Part shown: piece after piece, positions 17,237-26,568 of the stretch
How positions within the stretch are numbered: position 1 is the stretch's first letter
Layout: each line of letters starts with the position of its first letter
Source: Pseudomonas fluorescens
Lineage (GTDB): Bacteria > Pseudomonadota > Gammaproteobacteria > Pseudomonadales > Pseudomonadaceae
Length of the DNA stretch: 64,000 bases
Assembly (NCBI RefSeq): GCF_001307155.1
Contig: NZ_CP012830.1
Location: 5,516,501-5,580,500, forward strand
Direction: 5' to 3'
Notes under the pieces: generated by a model
What the model saw: the letters and a program-made list of their open reading frames with translations, nothing else
Database searches by the model: none
What the model was told of the DNA's origin: nothing
Program-made: the position numbers and the translations under genes

Positions 17237-17868
17237 TCAGCGAACTTCGTCTGCGGAGCATCGAAGGACTCTATAGATCTCAGAAATCACCTGCATCGTT
17301 GCGTCTTCGATCGTTCCTTCATTACGGCATAAAGCCCAGCCGTGATCTGCAGTCGCTCGCTCGAACGCCTTGGTACAAGCGACATGTTCTTCCAGCTTAT
17401 GGATCACCGTGCTGCTCAGCCCACGCCGTCGTGCCGCTGCCCTCGCCCATGAAATATCAGGGGCGGTGACAACCCCGACATGCAGGTCTGGCACTCGCAC
17501 GTTTCGATCAATGTTCAACTGTAGAATCTCTGCAAACGGGATTATCCGGCGAAACGCGGCATCAGACGGGTACCAGCGATCAATCAAGATGATGCTGCCT
17601 GGTGGCTGTTTAGCCAATACGTGCTGGGAAATCCAGGTACGGCTATCAGCAAAGCGCTCACAAACCCTCAACTCCAAATCCCGGGTGGGATTTCTGACGA
17701 GTTTGTTAACGAGGGTCATTATTTCCCCCTATAGGGATCGCTTTTTTTCTCGCAAAGTCGGATAACCTTTTTGTTGTCTGCCCTCAGTACTTTCGTAACG
17801 GCTTCCAACAGTGTGGTTTTACCGGTTCCCTTGGGCCCATCTAGAGAAACAAACAGCGCACGATTCAT
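17237..17868 (-). pseudogene. Thymidylate-kinase-like P-loop protein, split by a frameshift
   Basis: Two minus-strand frames together give one kinase. The first (17868-17719, 49 codons) starts MNRALFVSLDGPKGTGKTTL, with a perfect Walker A loop, and stops just after DPYRG. The second (17719-17237, 160 codons) starts MTLVNKLVRNPTRDLELRVC and contains SIILIDRWYPSDAAFRR, the DRY-like motif of deoxynucleotide kinases, then PDLHVGVVTAP and an arginine-rich ARAAARRRG lid. The frames meet at five G on the minus strand (about 17724-17731), where one extra base would restore continuity. The stop and next ATG overlap as TAATG. A point deletion, assembly error or coupled split gene are all possible. Confidence 0.65.
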
Positions 17869-17952
17869 TCTTCACATAACGATTGATTTACGGTTTTTCT
17901 TGCCCGGTTCGTTCGCTGTAATCGCTTGGCGCGACTATGCGAATCGAGTGCA

Positions 17953-17979
17953 TGTAGTGGTCTAATGATTCCGGACACC
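17953..17979. repeat. IS3-type terminal inverted repeat, copy 2
   Basis: TGTAGTGGTC-TAATGATTCCGGACACC resembles the IS end at 16310-16335, with TGTAGTGGTC and CGGACAC shared at the same spacing. Body-side orientation is the same, to higher coordinates, but no transposase coding is recognisable after it. About 1.64 kb separates the two ends. Confidence 0.6.
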
Positions 17980-18177
17980 CATTTGGCTTGATTGCCAAGG
18001 CGCAAGGTTGCGTTGCACACGCCCTCAAATCGAAGAAACAGTCGCTCATGTGACCGGGGCGCGCTGTCCCGTCAGATGAGCTGACAGGACATTGAGCGCG
18101 ACGGGCACCCTCCCCCTGCTTACCTCCTTCTACGCTTCTGACGGTGACTACATCGGTCAACTTTCAGGAGTAAGTGT

Positions 18178-18610
18178 ATGTCCTCGTTTCAAGGTATCCG
18201 GGTTCCACTCGTTCCACCCCTTCAGAACGGCGCCATCGATTTCGTCGGGTTGCGGCGGCGGGTCGGCCCTCTGCTGGAAAAAGGCGTCGACGGATGGTCA
18301 TGGGCCTGGCCGGCAACAATCTGGCCGAGCTGCTGCAGTTCCAGAATGAAATCCTCAAACGTCCCGTAGCGGGCTTGCTGGTGCCGCCACCGTATTACAT
18401 CCGCCCTTCCCTGGCCGGCCTTGAAGTGTTTTTCAAAACTGTTGCCGATGCCTCCAGCGTCCCGATCATTCTTTACGACATCCCGTACCGCACCGGCGTG
18501 GCTTTCGAACAGGCGACCCTGCTCAACATCGTCGCCCATGAGCGCGTCGTCGCGATCAAGGACTGCGGCGGCAACCAATCCAATACCCTTTTGAGGGTTT
18601 GCCGCCATAG
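18178..18610 (+). pseudogene. Dihydrodipicolinate-synthase-family (DapA) relic with internal deletion
   Basis: A good ribosome-binding site (caggag) and ATG at 18178 start a DHDPS/NAL-family protein (FQGIRVPLVPPLQNGAIDFV). After residue 39 the frame changes and about 50 expected residues, including the GTTGE motif, are gone. The text resumes as VMGLAGNNLAELLQFQNEIL and continues through LVPPPYYIRPSL and VPIILYDIPYRTGV (catalytic Tyr region) to VVAIKDCGG with the Schiff-base lysine. The last third is missing after GGNQSNTL, where a hairpin lies. The enzyme cannot fold normally. Confidence 0.85.
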
Positions 18611-18620
18611 ACGGCAAACC
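18596..18620. repeat. Perfect hairpin at the truncation point of the dapA relic
   Basis: GGTTTGCCG (18596-18604) and CGGCAAACC (18612-18620) are perfect inverted copies around a seven-base loop. No T-run follows, so it is not an obvious terminator. It coincides with the place where DapA homology ends. Confidence 0.55.
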
Positions 18621-18716
18621 ACCAGACGAAATCCACCAAGACGTATCAGATTTCCCGGCACCGCGTGGTAATTGAAGTAACCCGTGACCACCCGGGTAGC
18701 CGCGCGCCAGGGAATG

Positions 18717-19994
18717 CTAGTGCTTCGGAACGCGGGCATACCAACCGTAAATTGCGATGCAGGCATAACAGGTCGCTGGCACGCTCAATGCCATCGCGAG
18801 TGTCGAGAGGTCGGCCGCATACCCTGTCAATGGCGGAATAAATGCCCCGCCAACAATGGCGCAACAAAACAGGCCCGAACCTTCTGCCGCGCGATGACCG
18901 AGCCCTGCGGTCGCAAGGGTAAAGATCGTCGGAAACATGATGGAGTTGAACAGCCCGACGGCCAGCAGCGACCATCCGGCAACAACGCCTTGTGTGGTGG
19001 CAGAGATCGTCAACAGCACAATGACTGCCGTGGCGGCAAAGGCCAGCAGTTTCCCTGGTGCGAAAGTGCGCATCAACGCCGAGCCGATAAAGCGGCCAAC
19101 CAGGGCGCCACCCCAATAGAAGGCAACATGCTTGCCCGCGGCTTCGGCGGGAAGGGCCAGGGTTGTCGGCAGCATGAGGTAGTCGGTAATGAGGCTGCCA
19201 ATCGTGACTTCGGCGCCAACATAGAGAAATATGGAAGCGGTGCCGAGTGCAAAGCGCGGCTGCTTTAGAAGGTTGAGCGCAGCGAGTGGATTGAGACGCT
19301 CAGGTCTTGTTGACGGTTGCAGCTCATTTCTTTTCAGCCAGACGATCAAGGCGACCATGCAGATGAAGAGCGTAATGCTTGCATAGGTGTTGCTGATCAC
19401 GCTGGCTTCCTGCGACAGGAAGGACGTCAGTTCTGCTGGCGACAATGCGGAGGTATCTACCGCATTGAGGGAGCCCAGGATCAGTATGGCACCCAGGTAC
19501 GGCGCGACAGTGGTTCCCAGCGAATTGAACGCATGGCCGAGGGTGAGGCGGCTAGGGGCCGTTGCGGCGGTTCCGAGCAGCGAAAGCAGCGGGTTCGCAA
19601 CGACCTGAACGGTTGTCACGCCAATCGCAAGCACAAAGAGGGCGCCGAGGAAGGCTGGAAACAATGCGGACTGGGTGGCGGGAATGAAGAGCAGGCATCC
19701 ACCAGCCATCAGCAGCAACCCGAGGACGGCCGCTCTCATGTAGCCGATTCGCGAAATGAGCAGGCCTGCGGGTATGGCGAAAATGAAATAGGCAAAAAAG
19801 AATGACGACTGCACAAGCATGGCCTCGGTATAGCTGAGGCTGAAGAGGTGCTTGAGTTTTGGCACCAGGACATCGTTAAGGCTGGTGATGCTGCCGAGGA
19901 TGAAAAACAGCGAGAACACGTAGGTGCTCATCCGTTGGGCGTGGGGTGTTGCCGAACTGTTGGAGACAGTTGCGCTAGCACTAGCGTTCGTCAT
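18717..19994 (-). CDS. Sugar:proton symporter, FucP/GluP-like MFS
   Basis: A 425-residue major facilitator with 12 membrane segments. It shows the FucP-family pattern: FILGSITSLNDVLVPKLKHL near the N-terminus, RIGYMRAAVLGL in the loop after segment two, and VVANPLLSLLGTAATAPSRL with GHAFNSLGT around segments four to five. Members import fucose, glucose, galactose or fructose with protons. Start set at ATG 19994, preceded by an agagga box. It is transcribed in line with the fructokinase gene upstream, consistent with uptake of fructose or glucose in the same sucrose/fructose locus. Confidence 0.85.
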   Translation of the reverse strand: MTNASASATVSNSSATPHAQRMSTYVFSLFFILGSITSLNDVLVPKLKHLFSLSYTEAMLVQSSFFFAYFIFAIPAGLLISRIGYMRAAVLGLLLMAGGCLLFIPATQSALFPAFLGALFVLAIGVTTVQVVANPLLSLLGTAATAPSRLTLGHAFNSLGTTVAPYLGAILILGSLNAVDTSALSPAELTSFLSQEASVISNTYASITLFICMVALIVWLKRNELQPSTRPERLNPLAALNLLKQPRFALGTASIFLYVGAEVTIGSLITDYLMLPTTLALPAEAAGKHVAFYWGGALVGRFIGSALMRTFAPGKLLAFAATAVIVLLTISATTQGVVAGWSLLAVGLFNSIMFPTIFTLATAGLGHRAAEGSGLFCCAIVGGAFIPPLTGYAADLSTLAMALSVPATCYACIAIYGWYARVPKH

Positions 19995-20244
19995 CACGGG
20001 CTTCCTCTTTCTTGTGATTGTCACTTTCAAGGAAAGCTCTATCGAGCCTCAGTCACCTTGACAGTGAGACAGCGCTATCTTTTTGCGGTGAAGTACTCGC
20101 CAAAGGAGGGTGCGCTGCCATCTAATTTTTTGTCTGTAGCCGTTACCACTCACCCAAAGTCCGGGGCCAGTCGTTAGGGGGCGCTACCTTAGTGTCTGAC
20201 TTTTCGTTTGGCAAGCCGCTGGATCTTTTGGGGGGTATGCCGAG

Positions 20245-20475
20245 ATGAGGGGTAAACTTGCTCATTTGGTCTGCAGGCAACTATTTGTCGGGATTGAAAA
20301 TTCCGGGGACAACGCAATAGGCGTCCGCGGATTGGCCGAGGTGGCCAGCCATTTAGGAGGAATTGAGGTGGTTTGCACGCAAGCCTTTATAGAACAACGC
20401 TTGCGACGCGAATGTCCAGATTTTTGCCTTATCACGGCATGCTCTTTGCTCCCCTCAATTCAAAGCCAATACTGA
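20245..20475 (+). CDS. Hypothetical 76-residue reading frame
   Basis: A short open frame between the MFS gene and the fructokinase gene, on the opposite strand to both. I do not recognise the product; it has no signal peptide and contains four cysteines. A weak gccgag precedes the ATG. It may be a relic or not expressed. Confidence 0.25.
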   Translation: MRGKLAHLVCRQLFVGIENSGDNAIGVRGLAEVASHLGGIEVVCTQAFIEQRLRRECPDFCLITACSLLPSIQSQY

Positions 20476-20500
20476 AGTAGCACTCAACGATCAAGTTATG

Positions 20501-21409
20501 TCAGGTATCTATTAGCAACTTCAGCAAACCTTCCACATCCGCTAGCGCAGGAGCATGTGCTCCGGCATGGCGGCAAGATATGGATGCGCAAGCCGCTGAA
20601 AATCGCAGGCGCTCTCTCAAGTCTGCGATCCCCAGCAACTCCGCAGCCAGCCAACCAGCCATACAAGCGTCTCCTGCACCAACCGTGTCTTCCACTTTCA
20701 CGGCAATAGCCGGCTGATCGAGTTGGCTGTCCGGGGTGTGGAGAATCATCCCGTGTTCCCCTCGGGTAAACAATATCTGTGCCTGAGGATTAAGAGCGCG
20801 AAGTTCATCCATTGCCTGGTGTTCGGTCAGCCCTGGATAAATGTGCCGAAGGTCTTCGTCGGAAAGCTTAATCATGTCAGCAAGGGTGGTCATCGTAGGG
20901 AAGGTCTGCTCCCGATAATGACTATCCATTAAATTGCGCCAGTTCGGATCATAGCTAATCCGTTTACCGGCTTCTTTGGCCTGCTGAGCAATTTTAACCA
21001 GCCTGTCTGCGAGTGGCTGTCGAGCTAAACTGATGCAGCTGAAATGACACAGCTCTGCTTTGTTGATCCATCCTTCGGGCATCAGATCTGGGTCAAAAAA
21101 CAGATCGGCATCTCCAGCAAAAAAGTATCTTGGAGGACGGCTCGATGGAACGATGGCGACCAAAGGATCTCGATCTACTCGTTGGATAAAGCTCATATCT
21201 AACGCTGCCGCTTCCGACTGCGCAACTATCTCGTCACCCAGTGAATCTATGCTCACCGCCCCAGCAAAAGCGCTGCTAACACCCAAGCGGCTTAGCGATC
21301 GTGCAACGTTCCAGGGAGCACCACCTGGGTAGCCCTTCCACTGTCCAGGAGTGCCTTGGACAAGGTCGGTCAGGGCTTCGCCAAATACTACCGCGCGAGG
21401 CAATACCAT
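20501..21409 (-). CDS. Fructokinase (PfkB/ribokinase family)
   Basis: A 302-residue PfkB-family sugar kinase. Motif one is seen as GYPGGAPWNVARSLSRLGV near residue 30 and the catalytic motif two as VEDTVGAGDACMAGWLA (Asp of GAGD is the base) near residue 250. It phosphorylates fructose released by the sucrase to fructose-6-phosphate in the cytoplasm. Start set at 21409 because a gagg box is eight bases upstream; two earlier in-frame ATGs lack a well-spaced site. An AraC relic lies directly upstream, which recalls the mannitol/fructose gene order of fluorescent pseudomonads (mtlZ is a fructokinase). Confidence 0.87.
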   Translation of the reverse strand: MVLPRAVVFGEALTDLVQGTPGQWKGYPGGAPWNVARSLSRLGVSSAFAGAVSIDSLGDEIVAQSEAAALDMSFIQRVDRDPLVAIVPSSRPPRYFFAGDADLFFDPDLMPEGWINKAELCHFSCISLARQPLADRLVKIAQQAKEAGKRISYDPNWRNLMDSHYREQTFPTMTTLADMIKLSDEDLRHIYPGLTEHQAMDELRALNPQAQILFTRGEHGMILHTPDSQLDQPAIAVKVEDTVGAGDACMAGWLAAELLGIADLRERLRFSAACASISCRHAGAHAPALADVEGLLKLLIDT

Positions 21410-21429
21410 CGTCATTTCCTCAATTTTTG

Positions 21430-21705
21430 TCATAGGGATAACAGCTGGCTGATCAGTTTCGACCGGTAATCACTCAATGCGCATTGGTGAAAGGCCGGGA
21501 TCGATGAGTACCGTTTCGATTGAATAATCGTCATCGCTGTTCCGCGACGATATTTGATCGGTGTCTGTTCTTTTTCGATGCGAAAGTATCTGTTGAAGTT
21601 AGGGAGATTTTCATAGCCAACCTCAAAGCAGATGTCTGCAACCGACATCTCTGTTTGCAACAACAGCCTGCAGGCGCGCTGAAGGCGTGTTGGCCGGCGC
21701 GTTCA
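21430..21705 (-). pseudogene. AraC-family regulator C-terminal relic (MtlR-like)
   Basis: The minus strand encodes the second half of an AraC DNA-binding domain: RPTRLQRACRLLLQTEMSVA, then DICFEVGYENLPNFNRYFR with the classic second HTH, and a diverged tail. A stop lies directly upstream near 21706, so the sensor domain and first HTH are gone. The text is similar to the MtlR activator of mannitol operons. It lies between the porin gene end and the fructokinase start, marking a recombination joint in this locus. Confidence 0.75.
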
Positions 21706-21709
21706 AATA

Positions 21710-23296
<1,587 letters not shown>

Positions 23297-23401
23297 TTAT
23301 TGTTTTGTTCCAGCGACAGGCTGTTTTTTCGTGAGTTGTGAATTGTCCAAATCGACAAAAAAAAAGATGCCTCATCGCAAATACGCTGCTACATTGAGCG
23401 T

Positions 23402-23413
23402 GTTAACGTTAAC
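23402..23413. promoter_or_regulatory. LacI-type operator palindrome
   Basis: GTTAACGTTAAC is a perfect 12-base palindrome centred on CG, the standard form of LacI/GalR-family operators. It lies between the divergent porin and solute-binding-protein genes, 30 bases before the latter's ATG. The LacI regulator at 29289 is the likely binder, repressing the locus when sugar is absent. Confidence 0.8.
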
Positions 23414-23443
23414 TTTTCTAAAAACAAAAATAAAGAGGACTTT

Positions 23444-24718
23444 ATGAAACAGCTAAAAACTCTCCTTCCAGCTGCGCTACTCACCCTCTTTGCCGGGCTT
23501 CCATCCGTATCGAGCGCCGCCGATTTGACGATCTCCTGCGGTGCGGTGGGTGCAGAGCTACAACTCTGCAAGGAGGCTGTCGAGGCGTGGTCGAAACAGA
23601 CCGGCAACAATGTCGAGGTGGTTTCCACGCCTAACTCGGCGACCGAGAGGTTGTCGTTCTACCAACAGATCCTTAGTGCGCAGTCCACCGACATCGACAT
23701 CATTCAAATCGATATGGTGTGGCCGGGGATGCTGGCCAAACATCTGATGGATCTGCGCGAGGTGCTTCCAGCCAACGCTACCCAAGGCTACTTCCAGGCC
23801 CAGGTAGATAACGCCACGGTAAACGGACGGTTGGTGACGATGCCGTGGTTCACCGATTCGGGCCTGCTGTATTACCGCAAGGACTTGCTCGAGAAGTACA
23901 ACAAGCAGGTTCCCCAGACGTGGGAGGAAATGACCGCTACTGCCAGGGATGTTCAACAGGCCGAACGCAACGCCGGTAACCCCGATGTGTGGGGTTACAT
24001 ATTTCAGGGACGCGCCTACGAGGGGCTGACGTGTAATGCGCTGGAGTGGATCAGCAGCCAACCGGAAGGCGGACTGGTCAATCCACGAGGAGACATCGTG
24101 GTCAACAGTCAGGCCTCAAGAGCTGCTTTGACCCTGGCGAAAAGCTGGGTGGGAGACATCTCCCCGCGTGGCGTGCTCAATTACACCGAGGAAGAAGGAC
24201 GTGGCGTATTCCAGTCGGGAAATGCGCTGTTCATGCGTAACTGGCCTTATGTCTGGGCCCTGGTGCAAAGCCAGAACAGTGCCGTAAAAGACAAGGTTGG
24301 GGTCGCTCCCCTACCCCGGGGCGGCGAGACCGGCAACCATGCATCCACTCTCGGCGGGTGGGGCTTGGCGGTATCGCGTTACAGCGCCCATCCAAAACTT
24401 GCCGCAGATCTGGTGAGCTACCTGACCAGTGCCCAACAGCAAAAACATCGTGCTCTGATAGGCGCCTATAACCCGGTTATCGAGTCGCTGTATCAGGATC
24501 CCGAACTGCTCGCGGCAATGCCTTACTACGGTCAGCTCCACAGCATTCTCAACGATGGGGTCATGCGCCCCGCCTCAATAACCGCCGATCGCTATCCACG
24601 GGTCTCCAATGCGTTCTTCGATCGAGTGCATGGCGTGCTGGCGGGTGAGTTGCCTGTCGATCAGGCGCTGGCCGAACTGGAAAGCGAACTCACGCGCATC
24701 AAACGCCGGAACTGGTAA
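23444..24718 (+). CDS. Sugar ABC transporter, periplasmic solute-binding protein
   Basis: A 424-residue extracellular solute-binding protein of family 1 (MalE-like). The signal peptide is residues 1-26 (LLPAALLTLFAGLPSVSSAA). Typical features include IIQIDMVWPGMLAKHLMDL, PWFTDSGLLYYRKDLLEKY and FMRNWPYVWAL, all seen in trehalose/maltose/sucrose-type binding proteins. It captures sugar, inferred to be sucrose, in the periplasm for the two permeases downstream. A strong agagga box precedes the ATG, and the LacI-type palindrome overlaps its promoter region. Confidence 0.88.
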   Translation: MKQLKTLLPAALLTLFAGLPSVSSAADLTISCGAVGAELQLCKEAVEAWSKQTGNNVEVVSTPNSATERLSFYQQILSAQSTDIDIIQIDMVWPGMLAKHLMDLREVLPANATQGYFQAQVDNATVNGRLVTMPWFTDSGLLYYRKDLLEKYNKQVPQTWEEMTATARDVQQAERNAGNPDVWGYIFQGRAYEGLTCNALEWISSQPEGGLVNPRGDIVVNSQASRAALTLAKSWVGDISPRGVLNYTEEEGRGVFQSGNALFMRNWPYVWALVQSQNSAVKDKVGVAPLPRGGETGNHASTLGGWGLAVSRYSAHPKLAADLVSYLTSAQQQKHRALIGAYNPVIESLYQDPELLAAMPYYGQLHSILNDGVMRPASITADRYPRVSNAFFDRVHGVLAGELPVDQALAELESELTRIKRRNW

Positions 24719-24739
24719 GCCACAAGGAAGGAAATCACC

Positions 24740-25702
24740 ATGTCTGTCTCTACTACCCATGCCTCCTGTGACGAGCTCCTGCTCACCAGGGAAACGCCCA
24801 TACAGCGTCGCCGAGTACGCGCCGCCTGGCTGTTTCTGACGCCAATGCTGCTGTGTCTGGCCCTGGTGGCGGCCTGGCCGCTACTGCGCACATTCTGGTT
24901 CAGCCTGACCGACGCCAACCTGGCGGACACAAGTGGCGGCTCCTTCGTAGGCTTGAGCAATTATCTGTTCCACGACGGTTCCAACTGGTCGGGCATTCTG
25001 GTCGATCCACAATGGTGGAACGCTGTGCGCAACACGTTGCATTTCACCGTGGTGTCGGTGGGACTGGAAATCGTGCTAGGGCTGCTGGTGGCGTTGCTGC
25101 TAAACATCAAGTTCACCGGCCGTTCCCTGGTGCGTGCGTTGATTCTGATTCCCTGGGCGATTCCTACCATTGTCTCGGCGAAGATCTGGTCATGGATGCT
25201 TAACGACCAGTTCGGCATCATCAATCATCTGATGCTGAGCCTCGGACTGATTGATGCTCCACTGGCCTGGACGGCAGATGCGGATCTGTCGATGTGGGCG
25301 GTCATCATCGTCGACGTCTGGAAGACCGTACCTTTTGTCACGCTGCTAATGCTGGCTGCCTTGCAGATGTTGCCGAGCGATTGCTACGAAGCCGCCAGAG
25401 TCGATGGCATTCATCCGCTGAAAGTGTTCTGGCGTGTCACGCTTCCACTGTTGATGCCTGCATTGCTGGTGGCGGCGATCTTCCGCATCCTCGATTCCCT
25501 GCGGGTATTCGATGTCATCTATGTGCTGACCTCGAACTCTTCGAGCACCATGAGTATGTCGGTCTATGCCCGCCAGCACCTGGTGGAGTTCCAAGACGTT
25601 GGCTATGGCAGCGCGGCCTCGACTCTGCTGTTTCTGGTCGTTGCGGTGATCGCCATGCTTTATCTCTACCTCGGACGCCGTCAACTGGAGGTTCGCTCAT
25701 GA
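24740..25702 (+). CDS. Sugar ABC transporter permease, MalF-like
   Basis: A 320-residue inner-membrane protein with six main hydrophobic segments. The EAA loop that docks on the ATPase is seen as YEAARVDGIHPLKVFWRVTL near residue 215. The N-terminus (RAAWLFLTPMLLCLALVAAW) fits the MalF/ThuF group. It overlaps the next permease by ATGA, so the two are translated in a coupled manner and form the channel. Confidence 0.9.
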   Translation: MSVSTTHASCDELLLTRETPIQRRRVRAAWLFLTPMLLCLALVAAWPLLRTFWFSLTDANLADTSGGSFVGLSNYLFHDGSNWSGILVDPQWWNAVRNTLHFTVVSVGLEIVLGLLVALLLNIKFTGRSLVRALILIPWAIPTIVSAKIWSWMLNDQFGIINHLMLSLGLIDAPLAWTADADLSMWAVIIVDVWKTVPFVTLLMLAALQMLPSDCYEAARVDGIHPLKVFWRVTLPLLMPALLVAAIFRILDSLRVFDVIYVLTSNSSSTMSMSVYARQHLVEFQDVGYGSAASTLLFLVVAVIAMLYLYLGRRQLEVRS

Positions 25703-26541
25703 GCCAGCGTCTACTCAAAAAAGCGCTGTTGCGCCTCGGGTTCTGGTGTCTGATCGGGATTTTGCTGCTGTATGCGGTCTTCCCTTTCTACTACGCCATC
25801 GTGACTTCGCTGAAGCCATCCAGCGCCTTGTTCGAGGTGAGCTATTGGATCGATAGTCCCGACTTCTCCAATTATGCGGCGGTACTCCACCAATCCTCAT
25901 TCCTGAGAGCTATCGGTAACTCGCTGGTGGTTGCGCTTTGCGTGGTGACGCTGGCGCTGTTCCTCAGCCTGACCGCCGCCTACGCCTTGGGCAGGGTGAA
26001 GTTCCGTGGGCGTGGCACGGTATTGATGATGGTTCTTGGCGTCTCGATGTTTCCCCAGGTCGCTGTACTGTCGGGGCTGTTCGAAGTGATCCGCGCCTTG
26101 GGTCTGTACAACACGTCCTGGGCATTGATCCTGAGCTACACGATTTTCACCCTGCCCTTCACCGTCTGGGTGCTGACCACGTTCATGGGGCAACTGCCCC
26201 ATGAACTGGAAGAAGCGGCAATCATGGATGGCGCTTCGCCCTGGGTCACGCTTACCCGTGTGCTGTTGCCGCTGCTCTGGCCTGCACTGGTCACCACTGG
26301 CTTATTGGCTTTTATCGCAGCGTGGAACGAGTTCCTGTTTGCCCTGACCTTCACCCTCACAGACACGCAACGCACGGTGCCGGTCGCCATCGCCTTGATT
26401 TCCGGCGGGAGTCCCCATGAGCTGCCTTGGGGGCTGTTGATGGCCGCATCGGTGCTGGTCACCGTCCCACTGGTGATTCTGGTGCTGATCTTCCAGCGCC
26501 GAATCGTTTCCGGTCTCACTGCCGGCGCGTTAAAGGGTTGA
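25699..26541 (+). CDS. Sugar ABC transporter permease, MalG-like
   Basis: A 280-residue inner-membrane protein starting at the ATG of an ATGA overlap with the previous gene. The EAA loop is seen as LEEAAIMDGASPWVTLTRVL, and the C-terminal segment (GLLMAASVLVTVPLVILVLI) fits the MalG/ThuG group. It is the second half of the importer channel. Confidence 0.9.
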   Translation: MSQRLLKKALLRLGFWCLIGILLLYAVFPFYYAIVTSLKPSSALFEVSYWIDSPDFSNYAAVLHQSSFLRAIGNSLVVALCVVTLALFLSLTAAYALGRVKFRGRGTVLMMVLGVSMFPQVAVLSGLFEVIRALGLYNTSWALILSYTIFTLPFTVWVLTTFMGQLPHELEEAAIMDGASPWVTLTRVLLPLLWPALVTTGLLAFIAAWNEFLFALTFTLTDTQRTVPVAIALISGGSPHELPWGLLMAASVLVTVPLVILVLIFQRRIVSGLTAGALKG

Positions 26542-26568
26542 TGCCCAACAAATACAAGGAACAGCATC

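Noticed and set aside
17719-17735. Programmed -1 frameshifting in the thymidylate-kinase-like gene
   Set aside because: The G run could allow slippage, but there is no canonical slippery heptamer or visible downstream structure; a point deletion is simpler. It remains listed as an alternative only.
17888-18160. 90-residue minus-strand frame across the second IS3-type end
   Set aside because: It overlaps the terminal repeat, has no recognisable domain and no ribosome-binding site; likely chance.
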